DNA of 6,260 bases, taken from positions 1-6,260 of the forward strand of contig JAJZFF010000220.1 of NCBI GenBank assembly GCA_021805485.1, in the 5' to 3' direction. The notes under the pieces are model-generated. The model was not told where the DNA came from. It did not search any database and saw nothing but the letters and a program-made list of their open reading frames with translations. Both the position numbers and the translations under genes were made by a program. This document shows positions 1 to 5,358 of this stretch, piece by piece (the first letter of the stretch is position 1; every line of letters begins with the position of its first letter). The DNA is from Pseudomonadota bacterium (GTDB taxonomy: Bacteria > Pseudomonadota > Alphaproteobacteria > Acetobacterales > Acetobacteraceae).

Positions 1-4
1 CACC

Positions 5-80
5 GGGGCCATAGCTCAGTTGGGAGAGCGCCTGAATGGCATTCAGGAGGTCAGGGGTTCGACTCCCCTTGGCTCCACCA
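5..80 (+). tRNA. tRNA-Ala (anticodon GGC)
   Basis: A complete 76-nt cloverleaf can be folded by eye. The acceptor arm is GGGGCCA paired with TGGCTCC, followed by the discriminator A and an encoded CCA. The D arm is GCTC/GAGC, the anticodon arm is CCTGA/TCAGG around the loop ATGGCAT, and the T arm is AGGGG/CCCCT around TTCGACT. The anticodon GGC at 38-40 reads GCC and GCU alanine codons. The third acceptor pair is G:U, the classical alanine identity determinant recognised by AlaRS, which independently supports the assignment. Only 4 nt precede the gene in the window, so its promoter is not visible. No T-rich intrinsic terminator follows it. The gene converges on lspA, leaving a spacer of about 106 nt. 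Confidence 0.98.
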
Positions 81-186
81 TCCCCCGGCAGCCGGCGCCG
101 ACCGTAGACGCCAAGCCCGATCGGCATCCGCCCGATCTTCCACGCATGATCGATAGCGACAGCGGACGGCGCGGGGTCGGAGTCGC

Positions 187-693
187 TCAGGGTTGTCCGG
201 CTGTGCCGGCGGGCTGGTGTTTCGGGGCGAGAAACCCGTCGAGCGCGAGGAGTGCGACGCCGCAGACGATGGCTGCGTCGGCGACGTTGAAGACGTACCA
301 CGACCAGCCGAAGGCGTGCGCGTGGATGAAATCGACCACCGCGCCGAAGCGCAGCCTGTCGGCGACATTGCCGATGGCGCCGCCAGCGATGGCGCCAAGG
401 GCGAGCGAGACCCGGGCGCGTTCAGCCCGGCGCATCCAGGCTCCGAGCGCGATGATTATGGCGAGGGCCACGACCACGAGGAGAGGGCGCTCCGAGTCGC
501 CGAGATGGTTCAGCAGGCCGAAAGTGATGCCGCGGTTCCAGACCATGGTGAGGCTCAGCACCGGCAGAACGTCGATATGCCCTCGCGCCGGCAACAGCAG
601 TCTGTCCAGCACCCAGAACTTGCTGGCCTGATCGGCGGCGAAGACAGTGATCGCGGCGAGGATGCCGATCAACAGCGCGCGGCGCTGCGTCAT
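187..693 (-). CDS. lspA: Lipoprotein signal peptidase (signal peptidase II), LspA
   Basis: Inner-membrane aspartic protease that cleaves the signal peptide from diacylglyceryl-modified prolipoproteins, after Lgt and before Lnt. The 168-aa protein has the usual family length and about four hydrophobic segments (residues ~6-20, 69-86, 95-110, 133-152). Conserved blocks are visible in order: DQASK (21-25), WNRGITFGL (52-60), [10 protein letters not shown] (104-113), VVDFI (119-123) and FNVADAAI (135-142). By comparison with characterised LspA the catalytic dyad should be Asp121 and Asp139. I chose the ATG at 693 because it overlaps the ileS stop (ATGA) and gives a standard N-terminus. A longer in-frame reading starting at 810 would add 39 residues of ileS-antiparallel-type, non-conserved sequence. 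The gene is probably co-transcribed and translationally coupled with ileS. No T-run terminator is visible after its stop. Confidence 0.97.
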   Translation of the reverse strand: MTQRRALLIGILAAITVFAADQASKFWVLDRLLLPARGHIDVLPVLSLTMVWNRGITFGLLNHLGDSERPLLVVVALAIIIALGAWMRRAERARVSLALGAIAGGAIGNVADRLRFGAVVDFIHAHAFGWSWYVFNVADAAIVCGVALLALDGFLAPKHQPAGTAGQP

Positions 694-3482
694 TCGGCAG
701 CCGCCCGGCAGACCAGGCCCGATTCGACTGCGTCCACACAGCGGTGGCAAAGGGTCGGGTGCCGCGAGTCCGTTCCGACTTCTTCGAGGACTTTCCAGCA
801 CCGTGCGCATTTTTGCCCTGGTGCGAGATCGATCGTGGCCGGGATGTCGCCGGCGCTGAAGCGAACCTTCGAAACGATGGCAACATCGGCCCAGCTCGCT
901 TCATCGAGGAGCCCGGCCGCATCCGAGCGATCCGGCATGATGGCGATCGCCTCCAGTGACGAACGGATTTTGCCCTCCGCGCGTCGCCGCTCGATCTCCG
1001 ACGTTATGTGGAGCCGGACGGCGCGGATCTGTTCCCACTTCGCTCCCAGTGCCTCGTCCCGCCAATCTGTCGGGAGCGGGGGGAACGTCTCCAGATGCAC
1101 ACTGCCCTCTGCGCCGAAGCGCGCGCTCCACGCCTCCTCGGCGGTGAAGCACAGAACCGGGGCGAGCCAAGTGCACAGGCTGCGATGGAGATGATCGAGC
1201 ACGGTGCGCGCGGCCCGACGGCGAAGACTGTCGGGTCGGTCGCAATAGAGGGTGTCCTTGCGGACGTCGAAATACAAGGCTGACAGGTCGGTGGCGCAAA
1301 ACGCATGCAGGGCCGGATAGAAGCCGGTCCAGTCGTAGGAGAGCGTGGCCTCGCGCAGCTTTGCATCGAGTTCGGTGAGCCGGTGTAGCACCCAGCGCTC
1401 GAGTTCCGGCATCTCTGCGTACGGCACGCGCTCGGCCTCGGTGAAGCCATCCAGGCAGCCCAGCAGCCAGCGCAGCGTGTTGCGCAGACGGCGATAAAGT
1501 TCGGCCTGCTGCTTGAGAATTTCGGGGCCGACGCGAAGGTCCTCGGTAGTGTCGGACATCATCACCCAAAGGCGGAGGATATCGGCGCCATACTGCTTGA
1601 TGACGTCCTGCGGCGCAGTGGTGTTGCCGAGGGATTTCGACATCTTGCGGCCCTGCTCGTCGAGCACGAAGCCGTGCGTCAGAACCGCCTTGAACGGCGC
1701 GACGCCGCGCGTGCCGACCGATTCGAGCAGTGACGAGTGGAACCAGCCGCGATGTTGATCGGAGCCCTCCAGGTAGAGATCGGCCGGCCAGGGCAGACCG
1801 CGCGCCTCCAGCACGAAGGCATGGGTCGAGCCGCTCTCGAACCAGACATCGACGATGTCCTTCACCTGCTCGTAGTCCGCGGGATCACGCCCCGGCCCGA
1901 GGAAGCGTTCCGGGGGGGAGGAATACCAGGCGTCCGCGCCCTCCGTTTCGAAGATCGCAACGATGCGCGCGACGACCTCGGGGTCGCGCAGCGGCTCGCC
2001 GCTGGCGCGATGCACGAAGACGGCGATCGGCACGCCCCAGGCGCGCTGGCGCGAGATGCACCAGTCGGGGCGCGCGGCGACCATGCTGCCGATGCGGTTG
2101 CGCCCCTGTTCCGGCACGAACTGGGTCGCCCCGATCGCGGTGAGTGCCTTTTCGCGAATCCGCCCCGGCCCGTCCATCCGGATGAACCATTGCGGCGTGG
2201 CGCGGAAGATCAGCGGCGCCTTGGAGCGCCAGGAATGCGGGTAGGAATGGACCAGCACGCCGCGCGCCACCAGCGCGCCTTGATCGGCGAGGGCGGCGCA
2301 GACGGCATCGGCGGCCTTGTAGACGTGCAGCCCGGCAAACAGCGGCACCCACGCGTTGAAGGTGCCATCATCCCCGACGGTTTCCGGAACGTCGATGCCA
2401 TGGGCGCGGCCGAGGATGAAATCATCGTCACCATGTCCCGGCGCGACATGCACGAAGCCTGTGCCCGCCTCGGTGGTGACGAAGTCGCCGGGCAAGAGCG
2501 GCACGGCGAATTCGTATCCGAGGCCGCTTAGCGGATGGGCGCAGATCGTGCCGGCCAACTCGGCGCCGGTGAAGACGTGTTCTAGGTGGTGGGTGGTGAC
2601 CCCGGCGACGTCGAGAAACGCCGGCAGCAGCGGCAACGCGACGAGCAACCGTTCGCCTGCGCGTGCGCCGGCGCTCTCCGTAGCGGTGTCCACATGCACG
2701 AGCGCGTATTCGATGTCGGGGCCGAAGGCGATCGCGCGGTTGCCTGGCATCGTCCAAGGCGTCGTCGTCCAGATCACCACGCTCGCACCTGTGAGCATGG
2801 GGGCAGCCGGGGTCACGATCGGGAAGCGCACCCAGATCGTCGTCGAGGTATGGTCGTGATATTCGACCTCGGCCTCGGCGAGCGCGGTTTTCTCCACCGG
2901 CGACCACAGCACCGGGCGCAAGCCGCGATAGAGCGCGCCATTGAGGAGGAACTTGCCGATCTCGCCTGCGATGGCGGCCTCGGCGGAAAAATCCATGGTG
3001 GCATAACGATGCGCGAAGTCGCCCTCGACGCCGAGGCGGCGGAACTCTTCCGCCTGCACGTTCATCCAGTGAGCGGCATAGGCGCGGCACTCGGCGCGGA
3101 AATCGAGAATCGGTACCGCATCCTTGTCGCGTCCGGATTTGCGGTATTCTTCCTCGATCTTCCATTCGATCGGCAGGCCATGGCAGTCCCAGCCGGGGAT
3201 ATAGTCCGCGTCGAAGCCGGCCATCTGCCGGGCGCGGTTGACGACGTCCTTCAGAATCTTGTTCAGCGCGGTGCCGATATGCAGGTTGCCGTTGGCGTAG
3301 GGCGGGCCGTCATGCAAAATGAACTTCTCGCGCCCGCGCGCAGTCGCGCGCAGCTTTGCCCAGAGGTTCATCCGCTCCCAGCGGGCCAGGATCTCGGGTT
3401 CGCGGCGCGGGAGATCGCCGCGCATTGGAAAATCCGTCCGCGGCAGGAACACGGTGTCGCGGTAGTCCTGGGTCTCGGTCAT
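690..3482 (-). CDS. ileS: Isoleucine--tRNA ligase (IleRS), class I
   Basis: Charges tRNA-Ile with isoleucine in the cytoplasm and hydrolyses misactivated valine. The 930-aa protein has full bacterial length. Landmarks in order: the nucleotide-binding signature ANGNLHIGT (63-71), [10 protein letters not shown] (97-106), the CP1 editing domain with WTTTPWT (238-244) and VAPGHGDDD (346-354), WCISRQR (474-480), [10 protein letters not shown] (573-582), KMSKS (613-617), and a C-terminal zinc knuckle with Cys892, Cys895, Cys912 and Cys915. The CxxCW form and this knuckle fit the common bacterial type-1 IleRS. The signature reads HIGT rather than HIGH. The ATG at 3482 gives the expected start just before the conserved [12 protein letters not shown] block; its Shine-Dalgarno is weak (GAAAG, 6 nt away). 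The stop overlaps the lspA start. Upstream is a long spacer with a promoter-like pair, then ribF. Confidence 0.98.
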   Translation of the reverse strand: MTETQDYRDTVFLPRTDFPMRGDLPRREPEILARWERMNLWAKLRATARGREKFILHDGPPYANGNLHIGTALNKILKDVVNRARQMAGFDADYIPGWDCHGLPIEWKIEEEYRKSGRDKDAVPILDFRAECRAYAAHWMNVQAEEFRRLGVEGDFAHRYATMDFSAEAAIAGEIGKFLLNGALYRGLRPVLWSPVEKTALAEAEVEYHDHTSTTIWVRFPIVTPAAPMLTGASVVIWTTTPWTMPGNRAIAFGPDIEYALVHVDTATESAGARAGERLLVALPLLPAFLDVAGVTTHHLEHVFTGAELAGTICAHPLSGLGYEFAVPLLPGDFVTTEAGTGFVHVAPGHGDDDFILGRAHGIDVPETVGDDGTFNAWVPLFAGLHVYKAADAVCAALADQGALVARGVLVHSYPHSWRSKAPLIFRATPQWFIRMDGPGRIREKALTAIGATQFVPEQGRNRIGSMVAARPDWCISRQRAWGVPIAVFVHRASGEPLRDPEVVARIVAIFETEGADAWYSSPPERFLGPGRDPADYEQVKDIVDVWFESGSTHAFVLEARGLPWPADLYLEGSDQHRGWFHSSLLESVGTRGVAPFKAVLTHGFVLDEQGRKMSKSLGNTTAPQDVIKQYGADILRLWVMMSDTTEDLRVGPEILKQQAELYRRLRNTLRWLLGCLDGFTEAERVPYAEMPELERWVLHRLTELDAKLREATLSYDWTGFYPALHAFCATDLSALYFDVRKDTLYCDRPDSLRRRAARTVLDHLHRSLCTWLAPVLCFTAEEAWSARFGAEGSVHLETFPPLPTDWRDEALGAKWEQIRAVRLHITSEIERRRAEGKIRSSLEAIAIMPDRSDAAGLLDEASWADVAIVSKVRFSAGDIPATIDLAPGQKCARCWKVLEEVGTDSRHPTLCHRCVDAVESGLVCRAAAE

Positions 3483-3597
3483 CTGGGTCTTTCGCAGGCG
3501 GGATGGGGATCGGCCGGAGCGGGCGCGCGACGAGGCCGGACCGGGTCAGGCGGCCGGGGAGGGAATTCGCGCGCGGCAGGGCTCCGACATGGGCGGG

Positions 3598-3627
3598 ACT
3601 ATGCGGAGCGGGGTGCCTGGCGGTCAA
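3598..3627 (-). promoter_or_regulatory. Possible sigma-70-type promoter for ileS-lspA
   Basis: Read on the - strand, TTGACC (3627-3622) is separated by 18 nt from CATAGT (3603-3598). The -35 box matches five of six consensus bases and the -10 box four of six. Transcription would begin near 3591, giving an ileS leader of about 109 nt. The spacer separating ribF from ileS is long enough to need its own promoter, which favours the call. In GC-rich DNA such matches also occur by chance, and no other element confirms it. Confidence 0.35.
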
Positions 3628-3754
3628 GCGTCCGAAATGGACCATCGTCGGGAGCGATCCGGCGCCGAAACGCGTCATGCTGTCGTCAGCGAACCGGGAT
3701 AGCACTATCACCTAGCCGGGGCTGTTGCTGGATTATCGCCTTTGAGCTGGGATT

Positions 3755-3796
3755 TTAGGCCATAATGATGATCGGGCCTGCCATCCTCCTCGGCAT
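3755..3796 (-). other. Candidate Ile-codon leader ORF upstream of ileS
   Basis: On the - strand a tiny ORF runs from ATG at 3796 (13 codons, MPRRMAGPIIIMA) or from the internal ATG at 3784 (9 codons, MAGPIIIMA) to TAA at 3757-3755. It contains the consecutive isoleucine codons ATC ATC ATT, in the same direction as ileS and about 270 nt upstream. A strong GAGGAGG (3791-3785) directly abuts the second ATG, which is closer than the normal 5-9 nt. No ribosome-binding site precedes the first ATG. This layout resembles amino-acid leader peptides used in attenuation, but no terminator/antiterminator pair is visible downstream. It may be a chance reading of an ATC-rich patch. Confidence 0.2.
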
Positions 3797-3924
3797 CGCG
3801 TCGGCGGGGACGGCGGAGAAGTGGGCCGGTGGCCAAGAGGGCCGCCGGCCCCGCCCGTGATCGTGCGGCCAAAGCCGAGAAACCGGCGTTGGTACCGGAC
3901 CATCATGATGATTTGCGGGCTGGA

Positions 3925-4860
3925 TCAGTCGATGCCGAGCAGCGCGCGGGCCTCGGCGACATCGGCGGCGATCTGGGTCTTCAGCTGATCGAGCCCGGAG
4001 AATTTCCGCTCCGGGCGCAGAAAGGCGTGCAGCGCGACGGATGCCTCCGCCCCGTAGAGATCACCTTCGAAATCAAACAGATGCGCCTCAAGCCGGCTTT
4101 CGAGCGAGCGGCTCACGGTCGGCCGGCGGCCGATATTCGCCACACCCGGGTAGGTCGCGCCGTTCGGAAGCGTCACCGTGACCGCATAGACGCCCCGGGC
4201 CGGTTCGAGATGGCGGCCGAGGGGGATATTCGCGGTCGGGAAGCCGATCGTCCGGCCGCGCGCATCGCCATGGGCGACGACGCCGCGAATGGACCAGTTC
4301 CGCCCGAGTTCGGCCGCGGCCCGCTCCGGGTATCCGTCCTGCAGCAACCGTCGGATGCGCGAGGCCGAGATCGGACCCTGCGCGTCGGCCAGCGGCGGCA
4401 CCACGGTGAGGCCGATGCCGCGCGCCTCCGCCTGCGTCGCGAGAAACCCGATATCGCCGCCGCGGCGGTGGCCGAAGGCGAAATCGACCCCGCACGCCAG
4501 GTGTCGCGCCCCCAATGCCCCGGCCAGAACATCGCTGACGAACGCCTCGGCGGTGAGCGCGCTGAAGGACCAGTCGAACGCGATCTCGAAGATCGTCTGC
4601 ACACCGAGCTGCGCGAGGGCGGCGGCCTTTTCAGCGGCGAGAGTCAGGCGGAATGGGGGGTCTTCGGGGCGGAACAGTTCGCGAGGGTGCGGCTCGAAGG
4701 TCAGCACCGCAAGCGCGGCGTCCGGCCGCGCCGCGTGAGCCGCGCGCACCACGCTGGCGTGCCCGAGATGGACCCCGTCGAAATTTCCGAGCGCGACCGA
4801 CGCTCCGCGTGCCGAGGCGGGGACCGCCCGCCAATCCCGATAGACCGGAATGTCCTGCAT
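3925..4860 (-). CDS. ribF: Bifunctional riboflavin kinase / FMN adenylyltransferase, RibF
   Basis: Converts riboflavin to FMN with ATP, then adenylylates FMN to FAD; a cytosolic enzyme at the end of flavin biosynthesis. The 311-aa length is typical. The N-terminal FAD synthetase domain shows GNFDGVHLGH (25-34, the nucleotidyltransferase HxGH site), TFEPHPRELFRP (54-65), CGVDFAFGHRRGGD (123-136) and ISASRIRRLL (164-173). The C-terminal kinase domain shows GRTIGFPTANI (202-212, with the Mg/ATP-binding Thr209 and Asn211), GVANIGRRPT (239-248), LEAHLFDFEGDLYG (257-270, with Glu258 the likely catalytic base) and FLRPERKF (280-287). The ATG at 4860 is preceded by AAGG (4869-4866) at 5 nt spacing. 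ribF lies upstream of ileS in the same direction, as in many proteobacteria, but with an unusually wide gap. I see no FMN-riboswitch-like sequence in front of it. Confidence 0.97.
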   Translation of the reverse strand: MQDIPVYRDWRAVPASARGASVALGNFDGVHLGHASVVRAAHAARPDAALAVLTFEPHPRELFRPEDPPFRLTLAAEKAAALAQLGVQTIFEIAFDWSFSALTAEAFVSDVLAGALGARHLACGVDFAFGHRRGGDIGFLATQAEARGIGLTVVPPLADAQGPISASRIRRLLQDGYPERAAAELGRNWSIRGVVAHGDARGRTIGFPTANIPLGRHLEPARGVYAVTVTLPNGATYPGVANIGRRPTVSRSLESRLEAHLFDFEGDLYGAEASVALHAFLRPERKFSGLDQLKTQIAADVAEARALLGID

Positions 4861-5041
4861 GTCAGCCTTGCCAAATTTAGAGCCAGCCGACGCCGGCGAT
4901 CCGATCTCGCATCAGGCCCGCCCGGTCTGCCGTATTGCGAGCGTCATGACCGTGATTGTCAGATAACTGAAACAAATGCGGAATTCAAAAACCCGGTGAT
5001 CCCGCAGGGCCGCGGCCCACGGCGCAGGCCAGCCTAACCGC

Positions 5042-5179
5042 TCATCCGCACTGTTGCAAGAACAGCACAGCGCTCGGCTCGCATGCGAACGAGACCGCTG
5101 CACTGCACAAATATCCCTTGCACCGCCGCCGCGGGCGCTTATCATCATGGACGTAGGGCGCGCTCAGCGCGTCCTGCAT
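5042..5179 (-). other. Small ORF of doubtful reality (45 aa)
   Basis: On the - strand an ATG at 5179 opens a 45-codon frame ending in TGA at 5044-5042. AGGGAGGA (5198-5191) lies about 11 nt upstream of the ATG, a strong but slightly distant ribosome-binding site. The predicted product begins MQDALSAPYVHDDKRPRRRC, is basic in its first half, has five cysteines and resembles nothing I recognise. About three quarters of third codon positions are G or C, which is weak support in GC-rich DNA. It overlaps the small-RNA candidate on the other strand, and the same bases serve as its ribosome-binding site and as the CCUCCC motif of that RNA, so the two readings compete. Confidence 0.15.
5118..5145 (+). 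promoter_or_regulatory. Possible promoter of the small-RNA candidate
   Basis: TTGCAC (5118-5123) and TATCAT (5140-5145) are spaced by 16 nt. The -10 box differs from TATAAT at one position. The -35 box keeps the key TTG but matches poorly after it. The predicted start, about 5152, falls just before the first hairpin of the RNA, which is the arrangement expected for a compact small-RNA gene. Support comes mainly from this fit with the downstream terminator. Confidence 0.4.
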
Positions 5180-5231
5180 TCTTGGACGTTTCCTCCCTAA
5201 ACTTGGCGGCGCTCAGCGCCGCCATTTTTTT
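5152..5231 (+). ncRNA. Candidate small regulatory RNA, about 80 nt (unnamed)
   Basis: The unit has a promoter-like pair, a 5' hairpin, an unpaired linker and an intrinsic terminator, with no protein-coding gene on this strand to account for the terminator. Hairpin 1 (5155-5163 with 5167-5175) has nine pairs, one of them G:U, and loop UCA. The linker (5176-5204) contains UUCCUCCCUAAA, whose CCUCCC could pair with Shine-Dalgarno sequences of mRNAs. Hairpin 2 (5205-5223) plus seven U ends the transcript. CCUCC-bearing small RNAs with this general design are known in alphaproteobacteria; I do not recognise this one as a named family. GGACG (5184-5188) could compete for the 3' arm of hairpin 1, so an alternative fold is possible. 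The unit could instead be a leader fragment, or related to the small ORF on the opposite strand. Confidence 0.5.
5205..5231 (+). terminator. Intrinsic (Rho-independent) terminator
   Basis: A perfect 8-bp GC stem, GGCGGCGC (5205-5212) with GCGCCGCC (5216-5223) and loop TCA, is followed by A and seven consecutive T (5225-5231). This is the clearest terminator in the window and works only in the + direction. The nearest upstream gene, ribF, is on the other strand, so the terminator must end a short, otherwise unannotated + strand transcript. It also insulates the methyltransferase gene from upstream transcription. Confidence 0.88.
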
Positions 5232-5258
5232 GCCCCGAGTCGCGAGCCCGACCCGGGG

Positions 5259-5264
5259 TATAAC
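5259..5264 (+). promoter_or_regulatory. Possible -10 box for the methyltransferase gene
   Basis: TATAAC differs from the -10 consensus at one base and stands out in GC-rich surroundings, 28 nt after the terminator T-run. No good -35 hexamer is present at 16-18 nt upstream, so an activator or a different sigma factor could be needed. Transcription would begin near 5271, giving a leader of about 88 nt. Confidence 0.35.
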
Positions 5265-5308
5265 GGATGTCGTGCTCTTTGGAAATCCGCGGTGCCGGCA
5301 GGTGCCGA

Positions 5309-5322
5309 AAGCCGATCGGCTT
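5309..5322. promoter_or_regulatory. 14-bp perfect palindrome, possible operator
   Basis: AAGCCGATCGGCTT is a perfect inverted repeat in the untranslated leader of the methyltransferase gene, about 38 nt after the presumed transcription start and 36 nt before the start codon. Dimeric repressors commonly bind such sites. Which protein would bind cannot be told from the window. Confidence 0.3.
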
Positions 5323-5344
5323 GGCCGCATCGGGCGCGGCCGGC

Positions 5345-5350
5345 AGGAGG
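5345..5350 (+). promoter_or_regulatory. Shine-Dalgarno sequence of the methyltransferase gene
   Basis: A full AGGAGG lies 8 nt before the ATG at 5359, and this decides the start. A second ATG at 5355 is out of frame, and an upstream in-frame ATG at 5083 lies before the terminator. A hairpin GGCCGC/GCGGCC (5323-5328 with 5336-5341) ends only 3 nt before this site and could affect ribosome access. Confidence 0.85.
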
Positions 5351-5358
5351 GGCCATGC

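Larger units (their letters stand above)
3483..3924. other. Long spacer between ribF and ileS
   Basis: About 440 nt lie between the ribF stop and the ileS start, with no convincing protein-coding gene of normal size. The open frames here are short, Arg/Pro-rich or without a ribosome-binding site. The spacer holds a promoter-like pair for ileS (3598-3627), a small inverted repeat GATAG-CA-CTATC (3698-3709), an AT-richer patch (about 3728-3770), and a 13-bp near-repeat at 3760-3772 and 3900-3912. It also holds a candidate 9- or 13-codon leader ORF with three Ile codons (3755-3796). No hairpin followed by a T-run is seen on either strand, so nothing clearly ends the ribF transcript. Confidence 0.7.
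4861..5358. other. Divergent intergenic region between ribF and the methyltransferase gene
   Basis: About 500 nt with no recognisable normal-size protein gene. From left to right it contains the ribF leader with an AT-rich patch (4955-4990), where any ribF promoter would be expected but only a poor -35-like CTGACA on the - strand is seen. Next come an inverted repeat CTGTT/AACAG (5051-5065), a 10-bp palindrome (5079-5088), and a probable small-RNA unit with its own terminator (5118-5231). The right part is the methyltransferase leader: a TATAAC box (5259-5264), a 14-bp palindrome (5309-5322), a hairpin (5323-5341) and a Shine-Dalgarno (5345-5350). A 45-codon ORF with a possible ribosome-binding site lies on the - strand (5042-5179). 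Confidence 0.7.

Noticed and set aside
5..80. tRNA gene as a mobile-element attachment site
   Set aside because: There is no integrase gene and no repeated copy of the tRNA 3' end elsewhere in the window. The flanking genes are housekeeping.
694..810. 39-residue N-terminal extension of LspA
   Set aside because: It is a shifted reading of the ileS end that separates the protein from the standard LspA N-terminus. The ATG at 693 fits family length and coupling.
193..1194. Long + strand open frame opposite lspA and ileS
   Set aside because: It is antisense to two well-conserved genes, has low-complexity acidic/basic content and no recognisable domain. Such frames arise from GC-rich codon usage.
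3310..3711. 133-codon - strand open frame overlapping the ileS start
   Set aside because: Its second half is an out-of-frame reading of ileS. The first half is Arg/Pro/His-rich and there is no Shine-Dalgarno.
2586..3758. 390-codon + strand open frame opposite ileS
   Set aside because: Lies opposite the conserved N-terminal half of IleRS. The translation is Arg/Gly/Ala-rich without motifs.
3483..3760. T-box riboswitch in front of ileS
   Set aside because: There is no T-box sequence, no specifier-loop layout and no terminator/antiterminator with a T-run. T-boxes are also rare outside Gram-positive bacteria.
3765..3860. 31-codon + strand ORF with a hydrophobic start (MMIGPAILLGIASAG)
   Set aside because: There is no ribosome-binding site and no neighbour support, and the hydrophobic stretch is opposite the Ile leader candidate, so it is probably chance.
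4861..4980. FMN riboswitch in front of ribF
   Set aside because: I looked for the conserved RFN-element segments and multi-stem layout on the - strand and did not find them.
3829..5037. 402-codon + strand open frame opposite ribF
   Set aside because: Antisense of RibF throughout most of its length. The tail beyond ribF shows no domain, and no ribosome-binding site is seen.
5083..5358. N-terminal extension of the methyltransferase to the ATG at 5083
   Set aside because: It would cross a strong terminator and hairpins and adds non-conserved sequence. The ATG at 5359 has an ideal AGGAGG.
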